Positions 41,838-51,917 are shown, counted from the stretch's first letter. The stretch: DNA of 64,000 bases from Paraburkholderia diazotrophica (GCF_900108945.1 NZ_FNYE01000010.1:1-64000); one strand, 5' to 3'. The notes: a model not told the origin generated them from the letters alone. Made by a program: numbers and translations.

Positions 41838-43721
41838 TCACGTCACGTCAACGGCGTCGCCGCCGACGTCCCATCCGGAAGCAGCCAGCACATGATCGAG
41901 TACTTTCTTTGGGTCGGTCCTGCCATGTCCGATCGACGCGCAGCCGATCCGCGTCGGCACCTTGAATTCGTGGCCCTCCACGCGAACGGGTGCTTCAAGC
42001 AGTTTCTGCAGATTCTCCTGCAGCTCGTCGAGCACGGCATCCGGATGCTCCGCTGCACGTTGCGCCAGCTGCTGCGCATCGCCGCACCACGCGAGCGCAT
42101 CCGCGCTGAAGTCGACCACGAGCACGACGAACACATGCGGGTCGAGCAACGTCGCACAATTGAGCTGTCCTTGCGTGACCTCGAGCCGCCTGCCGAGGTC
42201 GATCATCACCCGATCCGCGTAGTCCTGGCCAAAGCGTGTTGCCACGTGCTCAAGTTCGCCGACGTTGATCGCGAACACCGCGCACGGCAGCGCAGTGCGC
42301 GCCGAAATGGCCGCGGAAAACTCCAGCCGGTCGATAAACATCGACGCGCTCGTGAGCCCCGTCGAGTGCTCGAACGTCAGCCGTCGGTGCGCATTCTCTT
42401 CGACCATCTGCCGGCGCGCCACCTCCACGATGAACCCTTCGAGTCCCATCAGCTCGTCGCGAGCCGAATAGACACCGCAGCCCTGATCCCACACCCACTT
42501 GGTCTGACCAGAGCGGTCCACGATCCGGTAAGTCAGCTCGTAGGGCTCGCGAGCCACCACGCGCGCCTGCACTTCGTTCCAGACGAATTCGCGATCATCC
42601 GGATGAATCAGCGAGCGGAACGTCATGCGGCTCTCGTCGATCAGCTCGAACGCCTCGTAGCCCGTCAGATCGAAGCATCCCTCGCTGACGAATTCCATCG
42701 ACCAGTCGCGGTTGTTTTGCCCGCGATAGATCATCGCCCGCAGATTGGACAGCAGCGTGCGCAAGCTGTGCCGGCTCGCGCGCAGCGCTTCTTCGTTGCG
42801 GCGGCGATTCGACACGTCCGTCACAAGACCGACGGCGCCGACCAGACTGCCTTCGTCGTCGGTCACGGCGTGGCAGCGCAGTTCGACGTGAGCCGTCGTA
42901 TTGTCGGCGCGGATGAGCCGCGCTTCCGTCACCAGTTCGCTCAGGTGGCCGTCGAGCAGCGCCTTCACGCGCGCATTCAGCGTTTCGGCATCTTCGGGGT
43001 GATAGAACGACGCGAGCGGCTTGGGCTCGGCGTCGGTGCCGACCGCGCGCACGAGGTTGCGCCAGGCAGGATTCCAAAAGATCAGACGTAACTCGCGGTC
43101 GACGCGAAAGAGCGCCTGAGGCAGTTGCAAAACGGCATCCTTGCAATGGTGCAGCAATTGAAGCTCGCTGCGCTGCGCGTCCACGCTCGTATAAGGCGCG
43201 GGAAACTGCAGCAGCGTCATGCTCGAGCCCCGCGCGCGCAACGCCGTGACGGAATGCAGACGGAAGCCGCCGTCGCCATAGGCGATCCGCAGCGAGCCCG
43301 AGGTGCGCTCTTCGCCGTCGCGAGACTGGGTGAGCAATGCCGTCAAATCGAGCAGCGACTGCGGATGCACGAGGTTGCTGAACGGCATGCCGACGATTTC
43401 ATCCGCGTAGGGCTCCCAGCGCGCATGCTTGAGAAACGCGCTGTTGACGAACACGAGCGCGTCGTTATCGAGCAGCACGGCGGGCGTCGAAAGATTGGCG
43501 GCAAACGCGCCGAGTTCGGGCGATGAGCCGGTCGCGCGCACGATGCGCGGCGCGGTGCGGCGCGCGCCATACGCCATGCTGAGCAGCAAAGCCGCAACGC
43601 ACCCTGCCAGCCCGATCGAGACATACAATAGACCATTGCTGTCGGGGCTGTATCCGAGTCTGGGAATCACCAGTGCAGCCACCGCAGCCAGCAATACCGT
43701 GGCGAACAGATAAACCGACAT
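41838..43721 (-). CDS. Membrane multi-PAS protein with degenerate GGDEF domain
   Basis: 627 residues. Two N-terminal helices (to residue ~50), then three PAS domains at about residues 75-180, 190-310 and 320-430 (NDALVFVNSAFLKHARW; ALFRVDRELRLIFWNPAW; MEFVSEGCFDLTGYEAFELI). The C-terminal ~180 residues have a GGDEF-like fold (HSTGLTSASMFIDRLEFSAA) but no GG(D/E)EF loop; the corresponding segment reads LLDPHVFVVLV. It is unlikely to make cyclic di-GMP and may act as a sensor or binding protein. It is divergent from the NarX-like kinase with about 70 bases between. Confidence 0.82.
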   Translation of the reverse strand: MSVYLFATVLLAAVAALVIPRLGYSPDSNGLLYVSIGLAGCVAALLLSMAYGARRTAPRIVRATGSSPELGAFAANLSTPAVLLDNDALVFVNSAFLKHARWEPYADEIVGMPFSNLVHPQSLLDLTALLTQSRDGEERTSGSLRIAYGDGGFRLHSVTALRARGSSMTLLQFPAPYTSVDAQRSELQLLHHCKDAVLQLPQALFRVDRELRLIFWNPAWRNLVRAVGTDAEPKPLASFYHPEDAETLNARVKALLDGHLSELVTEARLIRADNTTAHVELRCHAVTDDEGSLVGAVGLVTDVSNRRRNEEALRASRHSLRTLLSNLRAMIYRGQNNRDWSMEFVSEGCFDLTGYEAFELIDESRMTFRSLIHPDDREFVWNEVQARVVAREPYELTYRIVDRSGQTKWVWDQGCGVYSARDELMGLEGFIVEVARRQMVEENAHRRLTFEHSTGLTSASMFIDRLEFSAAISARTALPCAVFAINVGELEHVATRFGQDYADRVMIDLGRRLEVTQGQLNCATLLDPHVFVVLVVDFSADALAWCGDAQQLAQRAAEHPDAVLDELQENLQKLLEAPVRVEGHEFKVPTRIGCASIGHGRTDPKKVLDHVLAASGWDVGGDAVDVT

Positions 43722-43793
43722 GACGTTCTCGCTTCAGAAAACTGGATCACTGATCGTGAGCGCGTGCGTTGCGCGTCACGACTTAACCCGCCC

Positions 43794-45608
43794 ATGAATA
43801 TGGACAAGTCTGCGCCCATTCACCGCTATCCGCTATACGCAAAGGTCTGCCTGCTGCTCACCTGCATCGTCGCCCTGATTGCGTTGCTCTACGTGGGCAC
43901 GCTGATGCAGACGAGAGGAAATGAAGGCTTCCGGCAGACGCTGTTCTCTCTCGACGAAGCGATGAGATTGAGGCACAGGGCGGTAGATCTGCAGTCGGGT
44001 TCACCCGATACGGCCCGTGCACTGAGGGATCTGGCCGACTCGCTTGTTCGCAACGATACGCTACTGAACGACTGGAGGCAACGCGGTGCGCCCACGCCCG
44101 AACTCACCGCGTCGCTTGCGGCTGCGAACGCGGCGTCTGCGGCCGAACGTGAGCGAGTGCCGGATACGAAGCTCGCGACGCTCGACGCGCTGCGCTCTCA
44201 GGTTGCCTACCAGGCTCAGGTGCATACGGCCGTGCTGGGACTGCTGCAGGCCTGCACCGTGTGTCTGCTGGTCTTCGGCATCGTTTTGCTGGCATGGAGC
44301 GCGCGACGCGCGCTTCTCACGCGGCCACGCGAGGCATTGCAGGCGCTCGCGCAAACGGGTGAGGCCGTGCCGCAAGGCCGCGATGAAATCGATCGCCTGC
44401 TGAAGCTCCTGGCGCAACTCGCCGTGCGCCTGCGCACCGAGCAGGACGAGTCGGCGCGGCTCAAGCGGATCGTCGAAGACTATATTGCGTTCGCCGACCA
44501 GTCGCTCGAACTGCTGCATCACATTTGCGCGCAGCTCGCCGAAGAAGAGCCCTCCGGACGGACGCTCGAAGCCCTGCTGCAACGTCTCGTCGCCGTGCTT
44601 CGCGCGCGGCGCATCGCGCTGGTGATGACGGAAGCGACCGCGCAGCTGCTCGACGTCGATTCCGTCGTCTCGCCGAACGGCGATGTGCCCGCCATCGTGC
44701 GTTCACGCGTCACGAACGAACTGATGACGCTCGTCGGCACCCACACCTTCTCACCGCTCGAAGGCGGCGACGCACCGCCCGTGCTGGCGGCCCCCGTGCG
44801 CGTGCCGCTCGCAAGCTACGGCGTGCTGATCGCGGAAGGCGAGTCGGACACGCGCTTCGAGCAACGTCACCTGTATCTGATGGAGACCATCGCGAGCGTG
44901 CTGGCCCACGCGATCTCCAACGTCAGCCGCGATGTGCGCGACCGGCGCATGGCACTGTTCGAAGAACGCAATGCCATTGCGCGCGAGTTGCATGACTCGC
45001 TTGCCCAATCGCTGTCGTACATGAAGATCCAGCTTGCCCGCCTGCAAGCCGTGCTGCCGCCCGAACTCGCGCAAACCGACATCGCCGAAATTGCGCGCGG
45101 CATCCGCGAGGGCATCGACAGCGCCTATCGGCAGTTGCGAGAACTGCTGACGACGTTTCGCTCGCCGATGCACGCGCATGGCCTTGCTTCCACGCTCGAA
45201 GAGCTCGCCGAGGAATTCGGCTCGCGCAGCGAAGTGCAAATCTCTATTGACAACCGTGTGCCGCGCGTACGGTTGACAGTCAACGAGGAAATGCATGTCG
45301 CGCAGATCGTGCGCGAAGCACTGACGAACGTGATTCGCCATGCGCGCGCGACGACGGCACAGGTGCAACTGATGTCCGACGGCCACGCGATGACGGTGTC
45401 GATCGAGGACGACGGCCGCGGCATCGACCGCACCCAGGGCGACGAACATCACTACGGTCTGTCGATCATGCGCGAGCGGGCCCGCAGCCTCGGCGGCCGG
45501 CTCGAAGTAAAGGCCGTCGAACGCGGCTCGCGCGTCGTATTGAGCTTTGTCCCGGCTGCGCTCGCCGCACACAAGGCGCGCGCCGTCAGCGGCGCGGGCG
45601 TGCGTTGA
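43794..45608 (+). CDS. NarX-type sensor histidine kinase (HisKA_3)
   Basis: 604 residues. Two transmembrane helices (about 15-36 and 142-165) enclose a ~105-residue periplasmic helical domain; a GAF-like domain follows (residues ~250-390), then the HisKA_3 phosphoacceptor ERNAIARELHDSLAQSLSYM, and HATPase motifs VREALTNVIRHA and DDGRGI. Such kinases pair with NarL/LuxR-type regulators; none is adjacent, but one lies at 61251-61898 at the other end of the methylated-amine island. The start could be 43794 or 43800. Confidence 0.88.
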   Translation: MNMDKSAPIHRYPLYAKVCLLLTCIVALIALLYVGTLMQTRGNEGFRQTLFSLDEAMRLRHRAVDLQSGSPDTARALRDLADSLVRNDTLLNDWRQRGAPTPELTASLAAANAASAAERERVPDTKLATLDALRSQVAYQAQVHTAVLGLLQACTVCLLVFGIVLLAWSARRALLTRPREALQALAQTGEAVPQGRDEIDRLLKLLAQLAVRLRTEQDESARLKRIVEDYIAFADQSLELLHHICAQLAEEEPSGRTLEALLQRLVAVLRARRIALVMTEATAQLLDVDSVVSPNGDVPAIVRSRVTNELMTLVGTHTFSPLEGGDAPPVLAAPVRVPLASYGVLIAEGESDTRFEQRHLYLMETIASVLAHAISNVSRDVRDRRMALFEERNAIARELHDSLAQSLSYMKIQLARLQAVLPPELAQTDIAEIARGIREGIDSAYRQLRELLTTFRSPMHAHGLASTLEELAEEFGSRSEVQISIDNRVPRVRLTVNEEMHVAQIVREALTNVIRHARATTAQVQLMSDGHAMTVSIEDDGRGIDRTQGDEHHYGLSIMRERARSLGGRLEVKAVERGSRVVLSFVPAALAAHKARAVSGAGVR

Positions 45609-45629
45609 ACGGCTTTTCGGAAGGCGATC

Positions 45630-46766
45630 CTAGAACTTGTGCAACATCGCGATCCGGGCAACCGCCTGATTGCCCGACGAAGACACACCGCTCGAACCAA
45701 TGATGTGCGCACCGTCGAAGTCGGTTCCCGTCTTGCCGTTCGTGTGCTGCCACGCGCTCTGTACATAGACCGAGGTCCGCTTGCTGAGACTGTAGTTCAG
45801 CATGAGCGCGACCTGGTGCCAGTTTGGACTGTCGCTGCCCGTGGCGGATTCGAGCCGTCCGTGCGTGTAGGTATATGCGCCGATCAGCGCGAGCTCCGGC
45901 ATCAGGTAGTACTGTCCGTTGATCTCGACGTTGTCGAATTTCCACGATGTCCACGCTTGCGTGCCGATGTTCGGGGCATAGGCATTTGCGGTGGGCGACG
46001 TAACCGATACGTGCGAATACGCGAGCGACACATTGGCGTTTTCCGAGAACGTCCATTTCACGCCCGCGTCGATGTTCTCCTGCTTCGGGGCGACGAATAC
46101 GGCGTCGGACGTAATAGCGCCGTCTGTCGTCGTACCGACTCCATTCAGATGCAGGTAAGCGACCACGAGCGACAGCGGACCGACGGTGTACGTCAGCCCC
46201 GCGCTATAGGCCCGGTTAGCGGAAAAGTTCGTCGCGTTGCTGAAGCCGTACACGCCTTCCAGCTGGAACCCGTACAAGGCCGGAGAGACGTACTTGATCG
46301 AATTGTTGAGCCGGAAATCGAAGTCCGCGTTGTCATTGTCGAACGGATGCGCAGCCAGATCGCCGATCGAGCTTCCAGCAGCCGTGAACGGACTCCACAT
46401 ATCGACGGTTGCATCGTACTGTCGGCCGAGCGTGAGCGTGCCCGCCGGTGTCGACGACAATCCGACGAATGCCTGGCGGCCGAACAGGCGGCCGCCCTCA
46501 TTGAGCTGACCCGTATTCAGATTTGAGCCGTTTTCGAGGGTAAAGATCGCACTGAGCCCGCCGCCGAGATCTTCCGTGCCCTTCAGGCCAAAACTGGTTT
46601 CTGCCGTGTCGCCGCTCACCATCGCGAAGCTATGATGGCCACCTGAGTTGCTCGTGTAATTCAAGCCCGTATCCAGCACGCCATAGAGCGTCACGGAGCT
46701 CTGCGCATAACTGTTTCCACTCAGGCACAGCGCTAGAAAGGCCGCATTGCGAAGCATGTATTTCAT
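45630..46766 (-). CDS. Gram-negative porin (Porin_4 family)
   Basis: 378 residues with a Sec signal peptide (MLRNAAFLALCLSGNSYAQS) and the typical start SVTLYGVLDTGLNYTSN. It contains FGLKGTEDLGGGLSAIFTLE and FGRQAFVGLS, and ends in the aromatic C-terminus ARIAMLHKF required for outer-membrane insertion. It lies 157 bases beyond DmmA on the same strand and may serve uptake of amines, though it may also be an independent unit. Confidence 0.93.
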   Translation of the reverse strand: MKYMLRNAAFLALCLSGNSYAQSSVTLYGVLDTGLNYTSNSGGHHSFAMVSGDTAETSFGLKGTEDLGGGLSAIFTLENGSNLNTGQLNEGGRLFGRQAFVGLSSTPAGTLTLGRQYDATVDMWSPFTAAGSSIGDLAAHPFDNDNADFDFRLNNSIKYVSPALYGFQLEGVYGFSNATNFSANRAYSAGLTYTVGPLSLVVAYLHLNGVGTTTDGAITSDAVFVAPKQENIDAGVKWTFSENANVSLAYSHVSVTSPTANAYAPNIGTQAWTSWKFDNVEINGQYYLMPELALIGAYTYTHGRLESATGSDSPNWHQVALMLNYSLSKRTSVYVQSAWQHTNGKTGTDFDGAHIIGSSGVSSSGNQAVARIAMLHKF

Positions 46767-46883
46767 CTAGGGTTCCCCTTGGGCGATACGCCGCCGCACA
46801 TCGGGCGGGCAACTGCCATGCGCGTAAGCACATCGCGCCGCCAAAGCGGTGCGATGTGCATTTCGATCAGACCGGGAGCGAAC

Positions 46884-46914
46884 TACAGAACTGCGGAATT
46901 ACAGAACTGCGGAA
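46884..46914. repeat. Two tandem copies of a 15-bp sequence, period 16
   Basis: TACAGAACTGCGGAA occurs at 46884-46898 and 46900-46914, with a degenerate continuation to about 46930 that runs into the dmmA stop codon. It lies between dmmA and the porin gene. Confidence 0.7.
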
Positions 46915-46923
46915 CTGCAGAAA

Positions 46924-47517
46924 CTACAGATAGGGCTGCTCGATGGCGGGCAATTCGCCGGGGACTTCGGCATCTGCCTTTACACCCATGAATGCAGCAA
47001 GGCGCCGCGAAAAATGATCGCGCACGAAGAGCTGCCGTCCACAGCCGCTGCAAGCCACGATGTTTTGCGTGACGCGCTCGTTGAACGCGTGACAGTGAAT
47101 GCAGTACACGCGCCGCTGCCAAGTACCGCTGTGCTGCAACCGGATCGCTTCGGGCGCAAGCGCGTACCGCTGCGCAATGCGCCCCACGGACCAGATGAAC
47201 GGCTCACTGCCGAGCGCATAGATGCGCAAGCCGACGGTCGCCGTCGCCGGGTCGCGCAACGCCTCGTCCAACGCATCGAAGAGCGCGGCTTCGTTCGCGA
47301 ACTTGCGCTCTGTCGCGTCATGAAACGTGACGCCCGCCCCGTGCCTCGCGGGGTCATTCACTTCCCACACGTCCATCGGCAGAAGCCCGGCGAGCGCGAG
47401 GCTCACACGCACGCAATCCTCGTTGCTCGCGCCGTTCGTGACGAACCAGTGGCGCGTGCCGCTCGGGTCGGGAGCAAGCGGCACGTATTCGGGCCGGCTT
47501 TTGTTGGTCGATATCAT
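46924..47517 (-). CDS. dmmA: Dimethylamine monooxygenase subunit DmmA-like
   Basis: 197 residues. The body matches the DmmA family layout, with a C-terminal zinc ribbon made by CIHCHAF and CSGCGRQL, followed by VRDHFSRRLAAFMGVKAD. DmmA is a subunit of the NAD(P)H- and oxygen-dependent enzyme that demethylates dimethylamine to methylamine and formaldehyde. It is separated from the putative catalytic and reductase subunits by the permease gene, all on the same strand. Weak ribosome site. The family call rests on the ribbon and on context. Confidence 0.7.
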   Translation of the reverse strand: MISTNKSRPEYVPLAPDPSGTRHWFVTNGASNEDCVRVSLALAGLLPMDVWEVNDPARHGAGVTFHDATERKFANEAALFDALDEALRDPATATVGLRIYALGSEPFIWSVGRIAQRYALAPEAIRLQHSGTWQRRVYCIHCHAFNERVTQNIVACSGCGRQLFVRDHFSRRLAAFMGVKADAEVPGELPAIEQPYL

Positions 47518-47544
47518 GGCTGTTCGATCCGTTCGACAAGAGGT

Positions 47545-49224
47545 TCAGTAGATAGCGAGGCTATGCGTCACCGCGACGACCACGATCCCCGCCACCACCG
47601 TCACGTATGGCAGGATGCCCGCGCGCCGGGCGACCTGGCCCGAGCCGACGAGTTGCATGTCCTCTTTCATCGCATCGGGGAAATGCCCCTTGTCGGTCAC
47701 GTAGTGGCGGAACAGGAACACGGGCAAAATCAGCGCCGCGAAGCACAGTCCCGAGATCAGCGTGCCCGAGCCCCAGATGTCCGCGCCCATGCCGAGCAGC
47801 GCAAGATTGACGAACGAAAACAGCGTACCGAGCGCGAGCAGCCAGTTCGGCGCACGGAACGGCCGGCTCCAGTCGGGTCGGTCCAGCCGGTGAATCCACG
47901 CTGAATTGAGGTTCAGGAAGTTGAAGATGATGTAACCGACGTTCGACATCGCCAGCACGAACACATAGTCGGACATCAGCAGCAGGACCAGGTTGAAGCA
48001 CAGGTCCGTCCACATCGCACGCGTCGGCGCGCCGTGCTCGTTGACGTGCGACAGGTACTTGGGCAGCCAGCCATCGACGGATGCCTGATACAGCGTGCGC
48101 GAAGACCCCGCCATCGACGTCATGATCGCCAGCACGAGCGCCAGCACCAGCATCACGATCAGCACACGTTCGACCAGCAGCCCGCCGTGAATCATCGGTG
48201 CCATCGCTTTCGCGACGCCCATCCCGCTATAGATATCGGGCGAAAGCATGCCGTCATACACGGCCGGCGTGACGATATTGCCCGCTGCATCCTTGACGGC
48301 AGGCGACACCATATGACCGAGACCCAGCACGCCCTGGAACGCCAGCGGCACGACGGTGAACACGAAGATGCACAAGAGGCCCGAATACAGAATGGCCTTG
48401 AACGTGTCGACCTTCGGATTGCGGAATTCACGCGTATAGCAGACGGCCGTTTCGAAACCGTATGTGGACCACGCCGCGATGAACAACCCGCCCGCCATCA
48501 ACGTGATGCCCGCGCGATCCCAGGTGCCGTCGACGATCTGACCGGCGCCGTCCTTCGCGAACGGCACGAGCGGAAAGAGGTTGTGCATCGGCAGATCGCC
48601 GCTGAAAAGCGGCACTGTCCCGACGAGGATCAGCGGGACGAGAGCGGCCACGCCGAGTATCGTCTGGATGCGCGCTGCGTTCAGAATGCCCCGGTGCTGG
48701 ATCGCGAACGTGATGAGCAGCACGACGGCGCCGAGTATGAACGTCGAGTTGATCCGCAGGCTGAGCCCCGAACGGATCCAGTCGAGACTCACCAGCGTGA
48801 TCTGCCAGGTATTGATCGCCGCGTCCGCGGGGAATAGCACGGAGAGAATGTAGCCGGCTGCGAGTCCCGAGCCGATCGCGAGCACGGGCGACCACGCGAA
48901 CCAGTTGCACCAGACCGACAGTGGCGCGAACAGCTTCGAATAGCGGACCCATGCGATCGCGCCATAGACGGACGCGCCGCCCGACTTGTGAGGAAAGAGA
49001 CCCGCAATCTCCGCATACGAGAACGACTGGATGAAGCCGAGCCCGATCGAGACGATCCATACCGCCCAAGACAGCTTGCCGACCGTCGCCGCGATCGAAC
49101 CGATCGAAAACAGCACGAGCGCGGGTACGCCGCTCGCCACCCAGAATGCACCCGTCCAGCTGATCTTTCGATGCAAGGTACCGTCGGCTGTTTCGACGGC
49201 GTAGTCTTCGGAAACCGCACTCAT
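47545..49224 (-). CDS. APC-family amine/amino-acid permease
   Basis: 559 residues from ATG at 49222-49224 with AAGGA upstream (an alternative start is 49233). About 12 helices; ISWTGAFWVASGVPALVLFS is the first, and SYAEIAGLFPHKSGGASVYG and AAWSTYGFETAVCYTREFRN are the usual APC signatures. Embedded between the N-demethylase and dmmA, it is the likely importer of di- or trimethylamine (inference). Confidence 0.88.
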   Translation of the reverse strand: MSAVSEDYAVETADGTLHRKISWTGAFWVASGVPALVLFSIGSIAATVGKLSWAVWIVSIGLGFIQSFSYAEIAGLFPHKSGGASVYGAIAWVRYSKLFAPLSVWCNWFAWSPVLAIGSGLAAGYILSVLFPADAAINTWQITLVSLDWIRSGLSLRINSTFILGAVVLLITFAIQHRGILNAARIQTILGVAALVPLILVGTVPLFSGDLPMHNLFPLVPFAKDGAGQIVDGTWDRAGITLMAGGLFIAAWSTYGFETAVCYTREFRNPKVDTFKAILYSGLLCIFVFTVVPLAFQGVLGLGHMVSPAVKDAAGNIVTPAVYDGMLSPDIYSGMGVAKAMAPMIHGGLLVERVLIVMLVLALVLAIMTSMAGSSRTLYQASVDGWLPKYLSHVNEHGAPTRAMWTDLCFNLVLLLMSDYVFVLAMSNVGYIIFNFLNLNSAWIHRLDRPDWSRPFRAPNWLLALGTLFSFVNLALLGMGADIWGSGTLISGLCFAALILPVFLFRHYVTDKGHFPDAMKEDMQLVGSGQVARRAGILPYVTVVAGIVVVAVTHSLAIY

Positions 49225-49372
49225 AACTGTCATCCTTTTTCCGGTGGAATACCGATTGTGGGAATCGTTCCGCGTGAAATTGCCCGCACCACGCCGCAGC
49301 AACGCGAGCGCGGGAAGGAAGCACTGCAACAGCTTGTGATTGTAAAAACCCTGTACCCCGGCGAATATCGGC

Positions 49373-50443
49373 CTAGGCGACTTCCGCCCCGAGCTGCTCG
49401 ACTTCCGGATGCGTGCCCTTCGCGATCTCGGCGCCATCGTCCAACGGTGCGAGCCAGTCGATGGCCGTCTGGCGATAGCGCGTGAGGCCCTTGTATTCGG
49501 CCAGCTCCTGCGGCAGCGTCGACAGCACACGATGCAGACGCTTGCCCCACTTCGGCACGCGCGCCAGTTCGCCGAGTCCGATCAGGTAGCAGCGCACGCA
49601 AAAGAGAATCGCGTTGCTGCGGGGCAGGCGAAAGAGCGTCTGCAGCTCGACGCGCAGATGCAGCTTGTCGCCGACGTTTTGCGGCGTCACGCTCGCCCGG
49701 TCCGGGCCCCACTCGTGGTAGTTCTCCGGCGAGGTATCGAGGCGCGGATTGACGGTCATCGTCCAGTTCAGCCGCCGCACCGGCGCGCCCAGTTGCAGAC
49801 GCAACAGGAACTTGAGCGCGCGCTCGAAGATGCCTGCCTGGTGCGCAAGCGGCACAGGGCCGTGCCATTCGACGAAGTTCATACCCAGATCGAAGTCCAG
49901 CGACCAGTCCGCCTGGGTCGTGACCATGCCGCCGTCCATGAACAGGTTGTCGTCGCGCTGGTCGATCAGGACGTAATCGCCCTGCGCCTGGCGCGTAATG
50001 TATTCGAACGGAGGACAGGGCAACGTGCTGTCGTCGCCGAAGGTGAAGGTCTGCTCGAGACCGAGCGGACGGTTTGTCCATTTCCACCTGTCCCCGCTGC
50101 GCTCCAGCGCGAAGTGCTCAGGGTAGTCCTCGGCGAGGCTTTCCATGATGAGTTCGAGCGTGTCCCACTGCGCCGGTCCCATGTGGTCGAGCACCTGGCA
50201 GCGCATCGGATCGCGTTCGAGCGTCAGTGCGCGGTCACGGCATTCCGCGACATAGTGTTCGTCGATATCGAAGGCCGACAGGAACACGGGCGAGTTGCCT
50301 TCCTTCACATGCGGCTCGATGTTGACCGAGTACATGTACTTGTCTTCCGGGAACGGAAATGGAAAGCGCAGGATCGCCTCGTCGCTGTTGCGGAACGTGA
50401 ACGTATCGCGGAAGGTTTCTTCCGTCTTGAAGTCCATGGCCAT
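49373..50443 (-). CDS. Haem-dependent oxidative N-demethylase (DUF3445), putative Dmm catalytic subunit
   Basis: 356 residues. RFPFPFPEDKYMYSVNIEPH, DFDLGMNFVEWHGPVPL and RRLNWTMTVNPRLDTSPENY, and the late LETLFRLPRSNAILF-like segment are characteristic of the DUF3445 family, which includes a subunit of dimethylamine monooxygenase. The reductase gene lies 15 bases upstream, so electrons pass NAD(P)H, flavin, 2Fe-2S, then haem. The product would be methylamine plus formaldehyde. A second Met two codons in is an alternative start. Confidence 0.82.
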   Translation of the reverse strand: MAMDFKTEETFRDTFTFRNSDEAILRFPFPFPEDKYMYSVNIEPHVKEGNSPVFLSAFDIDEHYVAECRDRALTLERDPMRCQVLDHMGPAQWDTLELIMESLAEDYPEHFALERSGDRWKWTNRPLGLEQTFTFGDDSTLPCPPFEYITRQAQGDYVLIDQRDDNLFMDGGMVTTQADWSLDFDLGMNFVEWHGPVPLAHQAGIFERALKFLLRLQLGAPVRRLNWTMTVNPRLDTSPENYHEWGPDRASVTPQNVGDKLHLRVELQTLFRLPRSNAILFCVRCYLIGLGELARVPKWGKRLHRVLSTLPQELAEYKGLTRYRQTAIDWLAPLDDGAEIAKGTHPEVEQLGAEVA

Positions 50444-50458
50444 GATCTACCCCTGACT

Positions 50459-51415
50459 TTAGATGTTCAGTACGAGGCGTTCGCTTCGCGCGCGGGACAC
50501 ACAGGGCAGCATCTGCCCACCTGTGGCCCGCTCCGCCTCGCCGAGGCAGAAATCGCGATGGTCAGGCTCGCCGTCGAGCACTTCCAGCGCGCACGTCCCG
50601 CATGCGCCGCCCCGGCACATGTACGGTGCGTCCACGCCCTCGCGTTCCAATGCTTCGAGAAGGCTTTCGTCGCTGCGCACATTCACCTCGCGGCCCGTTT
50701 GCGCGAGCACCGCGGTAAAAGGCGCGCCGTGCGAGCCGCCGCCGAAGCTCTCCTGATGAAAGTGGCTCGCGGGCCAACCCAGCGCGCGCGCCGTGCGGGC
50801 GACGCCGTTCATCAGCCCTTCCGGTCCGCACGTATAGAGATGGGTGCCCACCGGTTGTGCAGCGAGCAGCGCGCCAAAGCGTTCGCTCGCGTCGCACAGA
50901 TCGGTGTAGACGGCGATGTCTGCCGAGGTGCGCTTCGCGATCAGCTCTCTGAACGCCGCCTCGTCTTCGGGACGGCAGCACAGATGCATCTCGACACGCG
51001 CACGCGCTTGCGCCAGGTCCGGCAGCATCGACAGGAACGGTGTGAGGCCGATACCTCCTGCGATCATCACGTGCTTCGCAGCACAACGCGCGATCGGGAA
51101 AAAGTTCGACGGCATCGAGATTTCAAGCTCGCTGCCTTCGTGCACGTCGCTGTGCATGAAGGCCGAGCCGCCGCGCGACTGAGGCACGCGTCGCACCATG
51201 ATCTGATAAGCGTCACGCGAGCCGGCGGGCGTCGTCAGCGAATAGGCGTTGCGCCAGAGGCGTTCCTTGCCGCGCATCGTCACCACGACATGACTGCCTG
51301 CGGAGTACGCCGGAAGCCGTCCGCCCTGGGCGCTCTCCAGCGTAAAACGTCGCACGTCCTGCGTCACCGATTCGACGCGCGCGACACGTACGGGGATCGT
51401 TCTCGAAGCATTCAT
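50459..51415 (-). CDS. PDR/VanB-type reductase (flavin, NAD, 2Fe-2S), putative Dmm reductase
   Basis: 318 residues from ATG at 51413-51415 with GGAGG upstream. In order: flavin-binding barrel (RLWRNAYSLTTPAGSRDAYQ), nucleotide domain (AGGIGLTPFLSMLPDLAQAR, then YTCGPEGLMNGV), and a C-terminal plant-type ferredoxin with cysteines in YMCRGGACGTCALEV and LPCVSRA. It delivers electrons to the haem N-demethylase encoded next. It is the first gene of the minus-strand unit, divergent from the GcvT-like gene. Confidence 0.88.
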   Translation of the reverse strand: MNASRTIPVRVARVESVTQDVRRFTLESAQGGRLPAYSAGSHVVVTMRGKERLWRNAYSLTTPAGSRDAYQIMVRRVPQSRGGSAFMHSDVHEGSELEISMPSNFFPIARCAAKHVMIAGGIGLTPFLSMLPDLAQARARVEMHLCCRPEDEAAFRELIAKRTSADIAVYTDLCDASERFGALLAAQPVGTHLYTCGPEGLMNGVARTARALGWPASHFHQESFGGGSHGAPFTAVLAQTGREVNVRSDESLLEALEREGVDAPYMCRGGACGTCALEVLDGEPDHRDFCLGEAERATGGQMLPCVSRARSERLVLNI

Positions 51416-51917
51416 GCCGTCGACACCTCCATAGGTCTGATCGGGTGGGCGTGAGTGACAAGCGATGCTTGCCCTTCGCGTCGTTGCATTCATGGACGTA
51501 GCATCGGCCTGCAATAAACCGTTATCAATGATTCAGTGGGGGTAGTCCCTGCGCAGTAATGGTTGCCGCGCACTACCCTGCCCGCCGCGCCATCTTCTTC
51601 TTTGCGAAGCTCCCCCTTGCGTGCGCGCAAGCCGCGCTGGCAATGGTTCTGCGGCCTCGCTTACCGACGCCTTTCGCAAGCTTTGCAGTCTCGCGCCGAC
51701 GTCGCATGGACTCGTCGCGTCATTGCGCGGGCGCAGCCGGAGTAGCGCGATCTACCCATCGGGAGGTAGCGCCAGCGGGCGATTGTGAGGCGAAATTGAA
51801 CGGCAGAGACTTGCGGTCATCGACGCTGGCGTACCCGAGCCGTCCGATATCACCGCCTTCGCAACACAAACGCGTGCAGTCATTCCCCAGCAACGGTCCT
51901 TCTTTCGGGAAAACATC
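51416..51917. promoter_or_regulatory. Divergent promoter region of the methylated-amine island; GTAGTCCCT at 51542
   Basis: About 500 bases without a gene separate the two divergent operons. GTAGTCCCTGCGCAG starts at 51542; TCCCTGCG here is identical to the core of the operator spacer at 62005-62036. A related ACTACCCTGCCC follows at about 51571. The region should hold promoters for both units. Confidence 0.45.

Noticed and set aside
49409..51454. 681-residue plus-strand frame opposite the reductase and N-demethylase genes
   Set aside because: Spans two real minus-strand genes and has shadow composition.
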